Part shown: one piece after another, positions 9,658-16,693 of the stretch
How the letters are laid out: each line of letters opens with the position of its first letter
How positions within the stretch are numbered: the first letter of the stretch is position 1
Program-made: the position numbers and the translations under genes
The notes under the pieces: generated by a model
What the model saw: only the letters and a program-made list of their open reading frames with translations
Told to the model about the DNA's origin: nothing
Database searches by the model: none
Assembly: GCF_026627925.1 (NCBI RefSeq)
Contig: NZ_JAPNLE010000009.1
Location: forward strand, 2,852,001 to 2,916,000
Reading direction: 5' to 3'
Origin: Cupriavidus sp. D39
GTDB lineage: Bacteria > Pseudomonadota > Gammaproteobacteria > Burkholderiales > Burkholderiaceae
Length of the DNA: 64,000 nt

Positions 9658-9999
9658 CTAGTGCACGTCCTGGGAACAGCCGTTGGAACTGCAAACAAAG
9701 TCTGCAGTGACATCAACGGCCCCTGTTCGCCAGTTGAATAGCAACCAAAGGCGCCAAGTTTCTTCCGCGTCGGCATCCTGCCCGGGTTCGCCGATCAGGC
9801 GGTATCGCCGACCGGAGGCCGTTTCGGCGGAGGCAGCTTGGCAATCGAAGACCGTAATCGCGCTGCTGACGCGGCCCTCGCGATTCTCGAGGCAGTAGCC
9901 GACGAAATGTCGGTCGCCTTCGGGGAACTCGAAGACACGCCAATCCACAAGGGAGATTTCAGGTTGAACACTAGGAGGGAGAACGGACCATATCGCCAT
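9658..9999 (-). CDS. Small hypothetical protein
   Basis: The 113-aa protein begins MAIWSVLPPSVQPEISLVDW and contains HFVGYCLENREGRVSSAI and SGRRYRLIGEPG. It reads as a well-formed soluble alpha/beta protein with many Trp and acidic residues. Similar short proteins of unknown role occur on mobile elements, to my recollection, but I cannot name a family. It stands alone on the minus strand between tnsA and the patatin unit. The coding nature is likely from its composition; function unknown. Confidence 0.55.
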   Translation of the reverse strand: MAIWSVLPPSVQPEISLVDWRVFEFPEGDRHFVGYCLENREGRVSSAITVFDCQAASAETASGRRYRLIGEPGQDADAEETWRLWLLFNWRTGAVDVTADFVCSSNGCSQDVH

Positions 10000-10850
10000 A
10001 TTGTCTCCTTTTGCTGACTGGGGGAGGGGCTCCCCGGAGGAGCTGTCAGCAGCCCGTACGGAGAGGTACGTGGCGCCGATATGGATGGCGTCGAGATGAC
10101 TTACGAGATGGCACTGCCCTGCATATGGTATGTATTTTTACGCACCATTCGTAGTGAAACTATAGATCTATCTTCGAAAAATTCAATGTAATCAGACTAA
10201 TGTTGAACATAGCCTAGCAACACTTGGTGCGATAAACTACCCACCTATCTCAATGTGAGTGATCAGACACTAGTCTCCCTTGATATAGGCACGCAGTGAC
10301 TCCCAGGGGACGAGTTGCGACTTGAGGCACGCCAAGTTTGGCTGGATTTTTGCAGCCGACAGGTGAGCGGTGCGCCAGCACCGCCTTGACCTTGGTGCCG
10401 AGGCTTACGGCCGTGCAGGTAGCAGGTCAGCAACTGTGGTCGAGCGTTAGCTGCCGAAACCACAATGCGGCGCCCGGCGAACGGATCTGTTCGTGCGGTC
10501 GAGGGTCTTGAGCCGGTTGTGCAGTATCTGCCTCTCCGCCAATCCTCAGATGGTGTCGGACCAAGATCACCCGCGCAGGGAATGTAGACCACGCGAGCTG
10601 CTGGGCGGCGCCGTTCAGCCAAGTTACCTCGGCTTGAATTGCTGCCGCAAGGCTCTCGCGATGCTGCGCTTGGCTGGCTTGGATAGCGTCAAGCAGGATG
10701 TCCGGTCGGTTTACCGACAAACACGACCGGACAAAATGATTGTCGCCGCCCACTGGCTGCCTTCTTGTCCTTCGGGTCACCCCACTCATGCATCGGCTGG
10801 ACCTGCGCTACCTGCAAGGAACAGAGTCGAGTCGTGACGAGGGACGCATC
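10000..10850. other. Region without a supportable gene; possible decayed ORFs
   Basis: About 10000-10260 is AT-rich and looks non-coding. Between 10263 and 10789 two overlapping minus-strand frames of about 120 aa exist, but neither has recognisable motifs and each is rich in Arg, Ser and Pro like out-of-frame DNA. They may be remnants of one lost gene. No RNA gene or terminal repeat was seen. Confidence 0.4.
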
Positions 10851-10877
10851 AAAAAAAGCGAGCCTAAGCTCGCTTTT
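10851..10877 (-). terminator. Rho-independent terminator of the patatin unit
   Basis: The minus strand reads a stem AGCGAG/CTCGCT with a short loop followed by seven T. It lies about 30 bp beyond the stop of the small basic protein at 10909. Confidence 0.8.
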
Positions 10878-10908
10878 CCAATAGTTGGGTGTACCGCAAC
10901 ATCGTGGA

Positions 10909-11133
10909 TTAGCCCACTGTCACCGTAACCTTGCCAGGTTTGCGAACGATCGCCTTAGATTTCTCCGACTCTTTGAGAGTCCTTTCAATACTCTCTTTCA
11001 GCCGTTGACCGCTGCCGTCGCGATCCAGCGACTTCCGGAAATCACGATCCAACGTTGCCGGCAGCCCCTTGACGCTGGTCGTGCGCACGGTTGATACTTG
11101 TGCCTTTCGAATCACAGTTTTCTTGATCACCAT
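10909..11133 (-). CDS. Small basic protein downstream of the patatin
   Basis: The 74-aa protein is very rich in Lys, Arg, Ser and Thr (MVIKKTVIRKAQVSTVRTTS). Its start overlaps the end of the patatin gene by 7 bp, and it ends just before a strong terminator, so it is the last gene of that unit. No domain is recognised. Translational coupling suggests that it acts with the phospholipase, as inhibitor, chaperone or nucleic-acid-binding partner, but there is no direct evidence. Confidence 0.6.
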   Translation of the reverse strand: MVIKKTVIRKAQVSTVRTTSVKGLPATLDRDFRKSLDRDGSGQRLKESIERTLKESEKSKAIVRKPGKVTVTVG

Positions 11134-12746
11134 ACATTCCCCGTCGTTGCCTGAAGCGCATCATAGATACGATAGTCATCACAGAAACCTATCACCAGCT
11201 CGTTCATACTAGCAATCACGTATTCGCTCTCTTTTTTGCCGTTTTCGGACCGAAAGAGGAATCGGGCATCCGTCTCAATGATAACGATCATTGGCGCTTC
11301 CCGCCTTCCGTTTAGTCGTTCCTCTCGGTTTGCCTCGTCCTCGCGAAAGCTGACCGGAATTACAAAGCTCCAGTACTCGTCCGGCCACTCCCCACCCTCT
11401 TGTCGATCACATTCGAGGGCTACGGCCTCTCCTGCTCGCCATGACTCCATCATGATTTCCGGGTCAAACGTGGGCACCTCGGTGGAGTAGCCAGTCGAAT
11501 ACAACGTCTTTAGTTCGCCGGCTGGCCCCCGCGGTACGCCTACGATAGCCGTCTTGATCTCTGCCTTCTGTTCTCCCGGATACCAAATTCCCACCCCGCG
11601 TTCAAGAAACGCCAGCATGTCATTCTGAATCTGCATGCATGCCGCCTTCAACAAGTCCGGGTAGTCCGAGGACAACTGCTCCTGCAACCGCACGCGCACC
11701 GCCGCCAGCGATTTGGCTACCGCTTCGCGCAATGTAGGAGCCGACGCATCAAAGGCAAACAAATCCAGACTACATTTGATGGGGACATGGACCATCCTGT
11801 CGATTGCGCGAGTATGAAGCTCCAATGCGCCGGAGATTATTGATGGTGCAACCGCGAGCAACCAATGCTTGGATCTATTCTGCTCTAACTTTTCCGGAAG
11901 AATCGAAAAGGCAATCGATACGCAGTCTGGCCGGCGGGCGCGCTCTCGATCCAAAGTCCATGCCGGGAGGTTCGAGATCATGCCTCCATCTAGGAAGCGA
12001 CGCTTTGCCGACTCAACGTCAACACCGTCAAAGCGGGGACACTCGAAGACCCATGGTCTAAATACGATCGGCAAGCAAATCGATGCGGCCACAGCGTCTG
12101 CGACTGCAACATCTGGTGTGCGCTCAAACGAAAACACTTCGGCACACGAGTCCGACACATTGGTCGCAACAATCTTCAGAGGCGCGCATCCCGCTTCCTG
12201 CAGGTCGCGGAAGGTTACTGCTCCATTGGCAGACGGAACTTTTGTCCTCAAGCAAACATCGATAAAGCCTCGGACCCTTTCGACGCCAGTTAGTCCTACT
12301 AGTAACAGCGCAACTACGGCTACCGCGATCACCAACAGCATGCCAATGCCAATTAGTCCGGATATCGGGTACCACACGTGCAGATAGCTAAGCCCTGCCA
12401 AGAAGAAAAGCCATGTGCCAAGAACAAACCGAACGTTTCCAGCGACGAAGCGAAGCCCACGAATTAGTGTCCATCCTAGTGGATGAAAGAAGTCGGTCGG
12501 CTTTATGAATCCGTGAGCAGCACCCAGGCTTTGCAGGAGATGAGTGCCCGTATCAGGGTCCAGTAGCTCTTTAGCCTTGTAGCCGGCCGCAACCAGCGCC
12601 GCAACCATCGCTCCGGCGGATGTCCCTGACACCCCGCAAATTTCGAGATCCAGTTCGTCGACCGCTGCGAGAGCACCGACATGGACAATCCCTTTTGCAC
12701 CTCCGCCCTGAAACGTAAGCAGGGCGGGCATCTTCTTATTGCTCAT
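11127..12746 (-). CDS. Patatin-like phospholipase with internal membrane segments
   Basis: The protein is about 539 aa. The N-terminal glycine-rich oxyanion motif GGGAKG is followed by the nucleophile elbow GTSAG (Ser about 43) and, near residue 254, the catalytic Asp in LDGG: the Ser-Asp dyad of patatins. Between them (about 100-165) lies a hydrophobic stretch long enough for two or three membrane helices, absent from simple CapV-type CBASS patatins. The C-terminal half is unassigned. The ATG at 12746 is chosen; a GTG two codons upstream is possible. A terminator (12832-12861) separates it from the CBASS operon, so it has its own promoter. It probably degrades membrane phospholipid, perhaps as an abortive-infection effector, but the trigger is unknown. 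Confidence 0.75.
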   Translation of the reverse strand: MSNKKMPALLTFQGGGAKGIVHVGALAAVDELDLEICGVSGTSAGAMVAALVAAGYKAKELLDPDTGTHLLQSLGAAHGFIKPTDFFHPLGWTLIRGLRFVAGNVRFVLGTWLFFLAGLSYLHVWYPISGLIGIGMLLVIAVAVVALLLVGLTGVERVRGFIDVCLRTKVPSANGAVTFRDLQEAGCAPLKIVATNVSDSCAEVFSFERTPDVAVADAVAASICLPIVFRPWVFECPRFDGVDVESAKRRFLDGGMISNLPAWTLDRERARRPDCVSIAFSILPEKLEQNRSKHWLLAVAPSIISGALELHTRAIDRMVHVPIKCSLDLFAFDASAPTLREAVAKSLAAVRVRLQEQLSSDYPDLLKAACMQIQNDMLAFLERGVGIWYPGEQKAEIKTAIVGVPRGPAGELKTLYSTGYSTEVPTFDPEIMMESWRAGEAVALECDRQEGGEWPDEYWSFVIPVSFREDEANREERLNGRREAPMIVIIETDARFLFRSENGKKESEYVIASMNELVIGFCDDYRIYDALQATTGNVW

Positions 12747-12831
12747 TCTCACTCACTAGGAACATCAATTGTGTTTTCGTACGGGAGTGCTCTTCCACAT
12801 CAGCTCATGGGCGGCCCAGATTCCAATGCGC

Positions 12832-12861
12832 AAAAAGGCCCGCTGTGCAATGGCGGGCCTT
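12832..12861 (-). terminator. Terminator between the CBASS operon and the patatin gene
   Basis: The minus strand reads a perfect GGCCCGC/GCGGGCC stem with an 8-9-base loop ending in five T. It follows the protease stop (12993) and precedes the patatin start (12746). Confidence 0.75.
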
Positions 12862-12992
12862 GATTACGAATCGTGGAAGTAAGCGACGAGCCACGATGGG
12901 ACAAAGCGCAACCGCCGCATTGTCATATAGAACTGGCGGCAAGTCGCCCCCCGTATCGGAGGGAGGGCGCGACAGGGGCACGGACAACGCCC

Positions 12993-13835
12993 CTACGCAG
13001 GCGGAAAAATGAGGGCATCGATCTCTTTGATCGCAGACGCATGAAGCGCGACTCCAAGGTTCAGCGATGTTTTGAACTCGGCAACCTGCCGAGTAGACGT
13101 TGGAATCTCCTCGACTTTAACTTCCCCCTCGTCGGTACGCTCAAGAGCCCCCCATACCACCCCAAGCAACCGTACCCTCGTTCCAGGCGTCAGACTTCCA
13201 TCGGGGGATGCATAGAAAGGCGATTCATAAAGGAATACCGGCGAGCCGCTTGAGCCATGAAAAATCGCCACGTCCAAAAGAAAGTTCCGACCATTCTGAT
13301 ATGACGCCAGGGGATGAGTGGCGGTTGTCCCCATTCTGGAGACCGGCATGTTGTTGTGTGAATCCCATATACCGTTTGGATAGCCGATCACAGCAACAGG
13401 CTCTATGTCACCAAGGTGATCCTGACCACTTGCGATCCAACTTGAATCAAGAAGGAGGCTCCTGTGCTTCAACCCTGCCAAAAATACCGTTCCAAACGGA
13501 ACGGTGACATCTATACCGCAGAGGTCGATGTCCGAGTCAGGGTGCAGATGGACATTTTCCGATAGGGGTACTTCAAAAGTTTGATCGAGACGACCACGCG
13601 GTTGTTGTACCTCATCAAGGTCATCGATCGACCGAGCGGTAGACGCGACAAAGCGAATGGTATCTGCACCCTCCACTACATGCTTGTTCGTCAAGATCAA
13701 GACTTTGACTAGTCCTGCACGCTCCACCTTATAGAAGAATCCAGTTCCGGTAGCGAACTCAATGCCGCGCTCACACGCCATGAGCCGCACGGTCGAGCGC
13801 ACGATTCGATATGTTATAGACGCATTCAGTGTCAT
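12993..13835 (-). CDS. Trypsin-like serine protease in the CBASS operon
   Basis: The 280-aa protein has a chymotrypsin-fold pattern: GTGFFY, TNKHVV (catalytic His about 52), DIDLCGIDV (Asp about 102-104) and GSSGSPVF (Ser about 196). There is no signal peptide, so it should act in the cytoplasm. Its start lies 2 bp from the CD-NTase stop, so it is translated with that gene, and a terminator follows. CBASS operons usually add an effector and sometimes ubiquitin-like or HORMA/TRIP13 helpers; a trypsin-like protease as third gene is unusual. It might be an effector, an activator that cleaves Cap15 or the CD-NTase, or a safety device. Catalysis is supported by motifs; the role is inference. Confidence 0.8.
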   Translation of the reverse strand: MTLNASITYRIVRSTVRLMACERGIEFATGTGFFYKVERAGLVKVLILTNKHVVEGADTIRFVASTARSIDDLDEVQQPRGRLDQTFEVPLSENVHLHPDSDIDLCGIDVTVPFGTVFLAGLKHRSLLLDSSWIASGQDHLGDIEPVAVIGYPNGIWDSHNNMPVSRMGTTATHPLASYQNGRNFLLDVAIFHGSSGSPVFLYESPFYASPDGSLTPGTRVRLLGVVWGALERTDEGEVKVEEIPTSTRQVAEFKTSLNLGVALHASAIKEIDALIFPPA

Positions 13836-13837
13836 GC

Positions 13838-14974
13838 TTACTGCGGAATCCGTGTTCCTTTGAGGGTTCGCTGAACATCCTCATTCTGGGGTGCAAAAAT
13901 GCCAACCATCTGATTGTGTTCACGAGCAACCTGCAACGCTAGGTCATCCAGTTCCAGCGAGAACTGGATCAACCCGTTCAACTTCTGCGTGCTATCAAAT
14001 ATCTTTCGTGTCCCATCTGGCACCCAAAGCTTCTGGGCCTCGCTGAGGTTTCTGGCAAGATAGTCCAAGAAACGAGTAGTCTCCGCTAGAATGCTTAATT
14101 CGTCGATCACACCAGCACATAGTCCCATGCGGTCAGCGTGCCAGAGGGTGGATGCAATATCAAAGCTCGAAATCGATATATTGGTCCCCTCTTCGACGGC
14201 ATCCGCTTTTACGTGCTTACAAAGGCGGATCGCTTTCTTAAGCCCTTCGAAACATTCTGTGTCACGTTGAGAAATCCTCTGAATATGCCGGAACGGCATG
14301 TTCAAGATCGACGTTGGGACGGACTTATCAAGGATCATCACACCACGATCCGTCTCGTCCAGACTCGCCTGATAGTCAAGCGTGTTATACCAATGGGACG
14401 GTACAACGTCGACAGGGCGACGAAGGGAGCCACCGGAGATGTTGATCGCCTTGGAGCCTCTCGCGTCAACGTCCGCTGCCGGATAGGCGTCCCTCAGAAT
14501 GCGCTCCGAAACCGACCTCAGTTGAACCAGCGCGCTTAACGGTGTGTACGGGACCGGATTCCGATAGTAGCCGGCTCCGGCGAGACGGCCCGTCGTATCA
14601 TAGGTGAAGAAGCGATCATCGAGGACCAGCAGATCAACATCGCTAACGCCCCTGATATGTATATTGCAGGGAACCGATCCCTGAAGACGCAATGCAACAG
14701 AGATGTTGTATGTGGAGAGCCTCCTCTCAAGCTGCCCCCCAACCCGCTCGGCCTCCTCGAGACTTATGCGGGTGTACTCTGGATCGACAGCTTGCATCGC
14801 CCCCAAAGCATAGCGTGTGAAGCTCTGTGAAGGAGCACGCTTTACATACGACTCCGGCGTGAAACTCTTAGCAAGTATCTCAAGGGCCGAGTCTTGGCCC
14901 AACTTCGCCAGCCTGTCTGTACCTTGTCGCCGCGCCTGGAGTGATTTCAGGCGTTGATTGATATCTCGTGCCAT
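13838..14974 (-). CDS. CD-NTase (CBASS cyclic oligonucleotide synthase)
   Basis: The 378-aa protein has the nucleotidyltransferase signature GS (residues 99-100), then DVD (112-114) with the third carboxylate in RRPVDVVPSHW (D189), as in the SMODS/CD-NTase superfamily that makes cyclic di- or trinucleotides after phage infection. The length is typical. It sits directly downstream (2 bp) of a Cap15-like effector, the standard pairing of a type I CBASS. The clade (CdnA-H) and product cannot be determined by eye. The reading frame is intact. An alternative is an unrelated Pol-beta nucleotidyltransferase, but the neighbour argues against it. Confidence 0.85.
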   Translation of the reverse strand: MARDINQRLKSLQARRQGTDRLAKLGQDSALEILAKSFTPESYVKRAPSQSFTRYALGAMQAVDPEYTRISLEEAERVGGQLERRLSTYNISVALRLQGSVPCNIHIRGVSDVDLLVLDDRFFTYDTTGRLAGAGYYRNPVPYTPLSALVQLRSVSERILRDAYPAADVDARGSKAINISGGSLRRPVDVVPSHWYNTLDYQASLDETDRGVMILDKSVPTSILNMPFRHIQRISQRDTECFEGLKKAIRLCKHVKADAVEEGTNISISSFDIASTLWHADRMGLCAGVIDELSILAETTRFLDYLARNLSEAQKLWVPDGTRKIFDSTQKLNGLIQFSLELDDLALQVAREHNQMVGIFAPQNEDVQRTLKGTRIPQ

Positions 14975-14976
14975 TC

Positions 14977-15597
14977 CTATCCTCTTCGCGTCAGCGTCAT
15001 TCTTCCGAACGTATAGCGTCCGTGACCATTGAAGTACTCACCCTCCGCCGATTGCAGGTCCTTCGCGAAAGCCAGCTCAGCGGCCCCGCGATGGGAAACC
15101 AACTCCTTTTCGCCCAGCTTGGGGTCATTTCGATAGTTATATAGAAGCCGATATCCTTCTGTGCAATCGTAAATCAACGACGCAGCAATGCTGCTTGAGC
15201 TGGACTGAGTAGTTTTGAGCCTTACACGGATCTTGTCCCAGCTTTGCGCTATAGTCACTACACCATTCCACTCGACTTCGAGACAATCGGCCTTCATTGA
15301 ACGACCGACACAGGTCCAGTCTCCAGTCAGGTCTGGTACCTTGAGAAACGGCGCAACCCATTTCCAGCCACGAGTTTCGAAGAACCAGTAGAGCGCTGCG
15401 TAAATAACCCCAGCAGTTAGAGGCCACAGTATAAGGACTGGAATATTCTGAACGATGCCCAAGCTTCGAGCAAAATCAATTGCCCACGTCATTCCCGCAG
15501 CCAGTGCAGCCGCGATTGCGGACGCGGCCATGCTTAAGTAACGACCGATCGCTGCTCTATTAAGGCCGCCGAGTACTGCGTATTCGTGGTCCATCAT
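14977..15597 (-). CDS. Cap15-like CBASS membrane effector
   Basis: The 206-aa protein has two N-terminal membrane helices (about 15-40 and 50-70: YLSMAASAIAAAL, then IPVLILWPLTAGVIYAALYW). A beta-rich soluble domain follows, with PDLTGDWTCVG, IRVRLKT and LLYNYRNDP. This matches Cap15, in which a beta-barrel senses the cyclic nucleotide and oligomerises the helices to damage the inner membrane. The ATG at 15597 gives MMDHEYAVLGGLNRAAIGRY; the frame stays open to a GTG at 15675, but no better ribosome site is seen there. It is the first gene of the tight cap15-CD-NTase-protease operon. The family is recognised by layout and motifs, without a search. Confidence 0.75.
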   Translation of the reverse strand: MMDHEYAVLGGLNRAAIGRYLSMAASAIAAALAAGMTWAIDFARSLGIVQNIPVLILWPLTAGVIYAALYWFFETRGWKWVAPFLKVPDLTGDWTCVGRSMKADCLEVEWNGVVTIAQSWDKIRVRLKTTQSSSSSIAASLIYDCTEGYRLLYNYRNDPKLGEKELVSHRGAAELAFAKDLQSAEGEYFNGHGRYTFGRMTLTRRG

Positions 15598-15714
15598 AAG
15601 TCTCGCTGCCAGTAAGACCGTGGAAGTCAACATGTCGCGACGTGCATCGACACACGTCGCGCAGTCGCGCTGCACACAACAAATGGATTGATACGTTTGG
15701 GGATACGCTTATGC
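15598..15714. other. Spacer between DUF6471 gene and CBASS operon
   Basis: This 117-bp stretch separates the DUF6471 stop from the chosen cap15 start. The open frame of cap15 continues through part of it, to 15675. No clear promoter hexamers or operator were identified. Confidence 0.3.
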
Positions 15715-16226
15715 TTAACCTGACGCGCCTAACGCATTTAGACGCGCATTGAATACGTCTGAATCATCAACAAAGCGCTCCAGACCAACGACGTGATCAA
15801 TGGCCGCTAATTGGAGTATCAATACAAATTGAAAGCTCCCCGCCCGGATTTGCTCGTCGAGTGCACCACTGGCTATCGAAACACCAACTGATTCAAGCTT
15901 CCTGGCGAATGCAGCCGAATCCAAATCTCTCGCGGTCAGTTCACGAAGAAGAATATACCTAGCGCTTTCTTCATCGCCTATTCCGGCACTTAGAACGGGA
16001 CGCCACTGCTCTGGATATTCAGCCCCAAGCGCTAAAATCAATCGAAGAAAAAACTTGCCCTATATGTTCCGCGATTGATCTTGCCCTCAACAGCACGCAC
16101 CGATTCAGCAAAACCCTGTGCCTCAAGTAGCTTAGCCAAATCTTGGTAGCTGGCTCCCTTCCGAGCCATCAATCCGCGCGCAGTCCGCGCAGCAAGTTGA
16201 GTCCAAGGTGTTTCGACGTAGCTCAC
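15715..16226 (-). CDS. Tandem DUF6471 (helix-turn-helix-like) protein, frameshifted once
   Basis: Two frames make one protein. The first, MSYVETPWTQLAARTARGLM to NRGTYRASFF, is a DUF6471 unit. The second (15715 to about 16050), continuing LRLILALGAEYPEQW, carries a second unit (FARKLESVGVSIASGALDEQ, FVLILQLAAIDHV). Adding one base to the A run at 16048-16053 restores ASFFLRLILALGAEY, exactly the family's expected continuation, and gives a 170-aa two-domain protein. DUF6471 proteins are small, HTH-like and common on mobile elements, so a regulatory role is plausible. It lies just upstream of the CBASS operon on the same strand and next to the transposon end. Confidence 0.7.
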
Positions 16227-16353
16227 AGCGGACCGGCCCTGTTGTTCGAAAGGTCGCGCAAATGCTCATAGATGGACTGCTAGCGAGGGAGCCTGCCAAT
16301 TCTTCTCGGCATGGCAGCCATATGTCTCTTGATGATGCACGCCCCCAAGCACA

Positions 16354-16450
16354 AATCTCAGTCTAACTGTCACGCGACCAATAGTGACAGCGATCTCACG
16401 CAACGTGTCAGAGAGGCTGAGGTGACAAAAATCTCGCGACTTCGGTCACC
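16354..16450. repeat. Inner end repeats R1-R3 (probable TnsB-binding sites)
   Basis: Three diverged copies of the terminal repeat start at 16354 (AATCTCAGTCTAACTGTCAC), 16392 (GATCTCACGCAACGTGTCAG) and 16430 (AATCTCGCGACTTCGGTCAC), spaced exactly 38 bp apart. The third is flanked by a 9-bp inverted repeat TGAGGTGAC/GTCACCTCA (16418-16453), the first by CTGTCAC/GTGACAG (16367-16390). Their orientation matches R4-R6. Confidence 0.65.
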
Positions 16451-16613
16451 TCAACGAACACCCCCAATTCGGAGAAGCATTCAAGCATACCAAATGCTAC
16501 TAAGACTATCCGTTCACTTCTTAACCCCACAGCATGCGCTGTGTTCGGCAACGCCACGTGCGAGAAATGCTTCTGTGGCTCTTACAAAATTGCACCGCCC
16601 AAGAACCCTTAGA

Positions 16614-16677
16614 AATCTCACACTAAGTGTCCGTCAATCTCACTTTAAGTGTCCGAAATCTCAACTTAACTGTCCGT
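16614..16677. repeat. Outer end repeats R4-R6 (probable TnsB-binding sites)
   Basis: Three head-to-tail copies start at 16614, 16636 and 16657, i.e. 22 and 21 bp apart: AATCTCACACTAAGTGTCCG, AATCTCACTTTAAGTGTCCG, AATCTCAACTTAACTGTCCG. Contiguous, helix-phased sites right at the terminus are typical of Tn7-like ends, where TnsB protomers bind side by side. Confidence 0.8.
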
Positions 16678-16680
16678 GAG

Positions 16681-16690
16681 CGACAAAACA
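16681..16690. other. Transposon terminus and candidate target-site duplication
   Basis: CGACA at 16681-16685 reads TGTCG inward from the element end on the minus strand, a Tn7-like terminus. The next five bases AAACA (16686-16690) are the candidate 5-bp duplication, followed by 3 bp and then the nrdB stop codon (16696-16694). The second copy would lie outside the window, so the duplication is a prediction. Confidence 0.6.
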
Positions 16691-16693
16691 AAC

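Larger units (their letters stand above)
1..16685. mobile_element. Tn7-like transposon, nrdB-proximal part (left end outside window)
   Basis: The element carries a complete transposition operon on the minus strand (TnsA, TnsB, TnsC, TniQ/TnsD type, plus a fifth gene). It ends in an array of about 21-bp repeats that look like TnsB-binding sites (16354-16677). The terminal TGTCG, read inward on the minus strand, is at 16685-16681, and core chromosome begins at 16686, 8 bp after the nrdB stop. Cargo on the right is a CBASS-like operon and a patatin; cargo on the left is an ABC-type ATPase operon. The other terminus is not visible. In Tn7 itself tnsA lies next to the right end; here about 7.7 kb of cargo separates them. 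The boundary is inferred from repeats, gene content and the drop in GC, not from comparison with an empty site. Confidence 0.8.

Noticed and set aside
10263..10789. Two overlapping about 120-aa minus-strand frames as genes
   Set aside because: No motifs, composition like non-coding DNA, and mutual overlap; kept only as a possible decayed region.
1..16685. CRISPR-associated transposon
   Set aside because: No cas genes, no repeat-spacer array, and the TniQ is of the long TnsD type.
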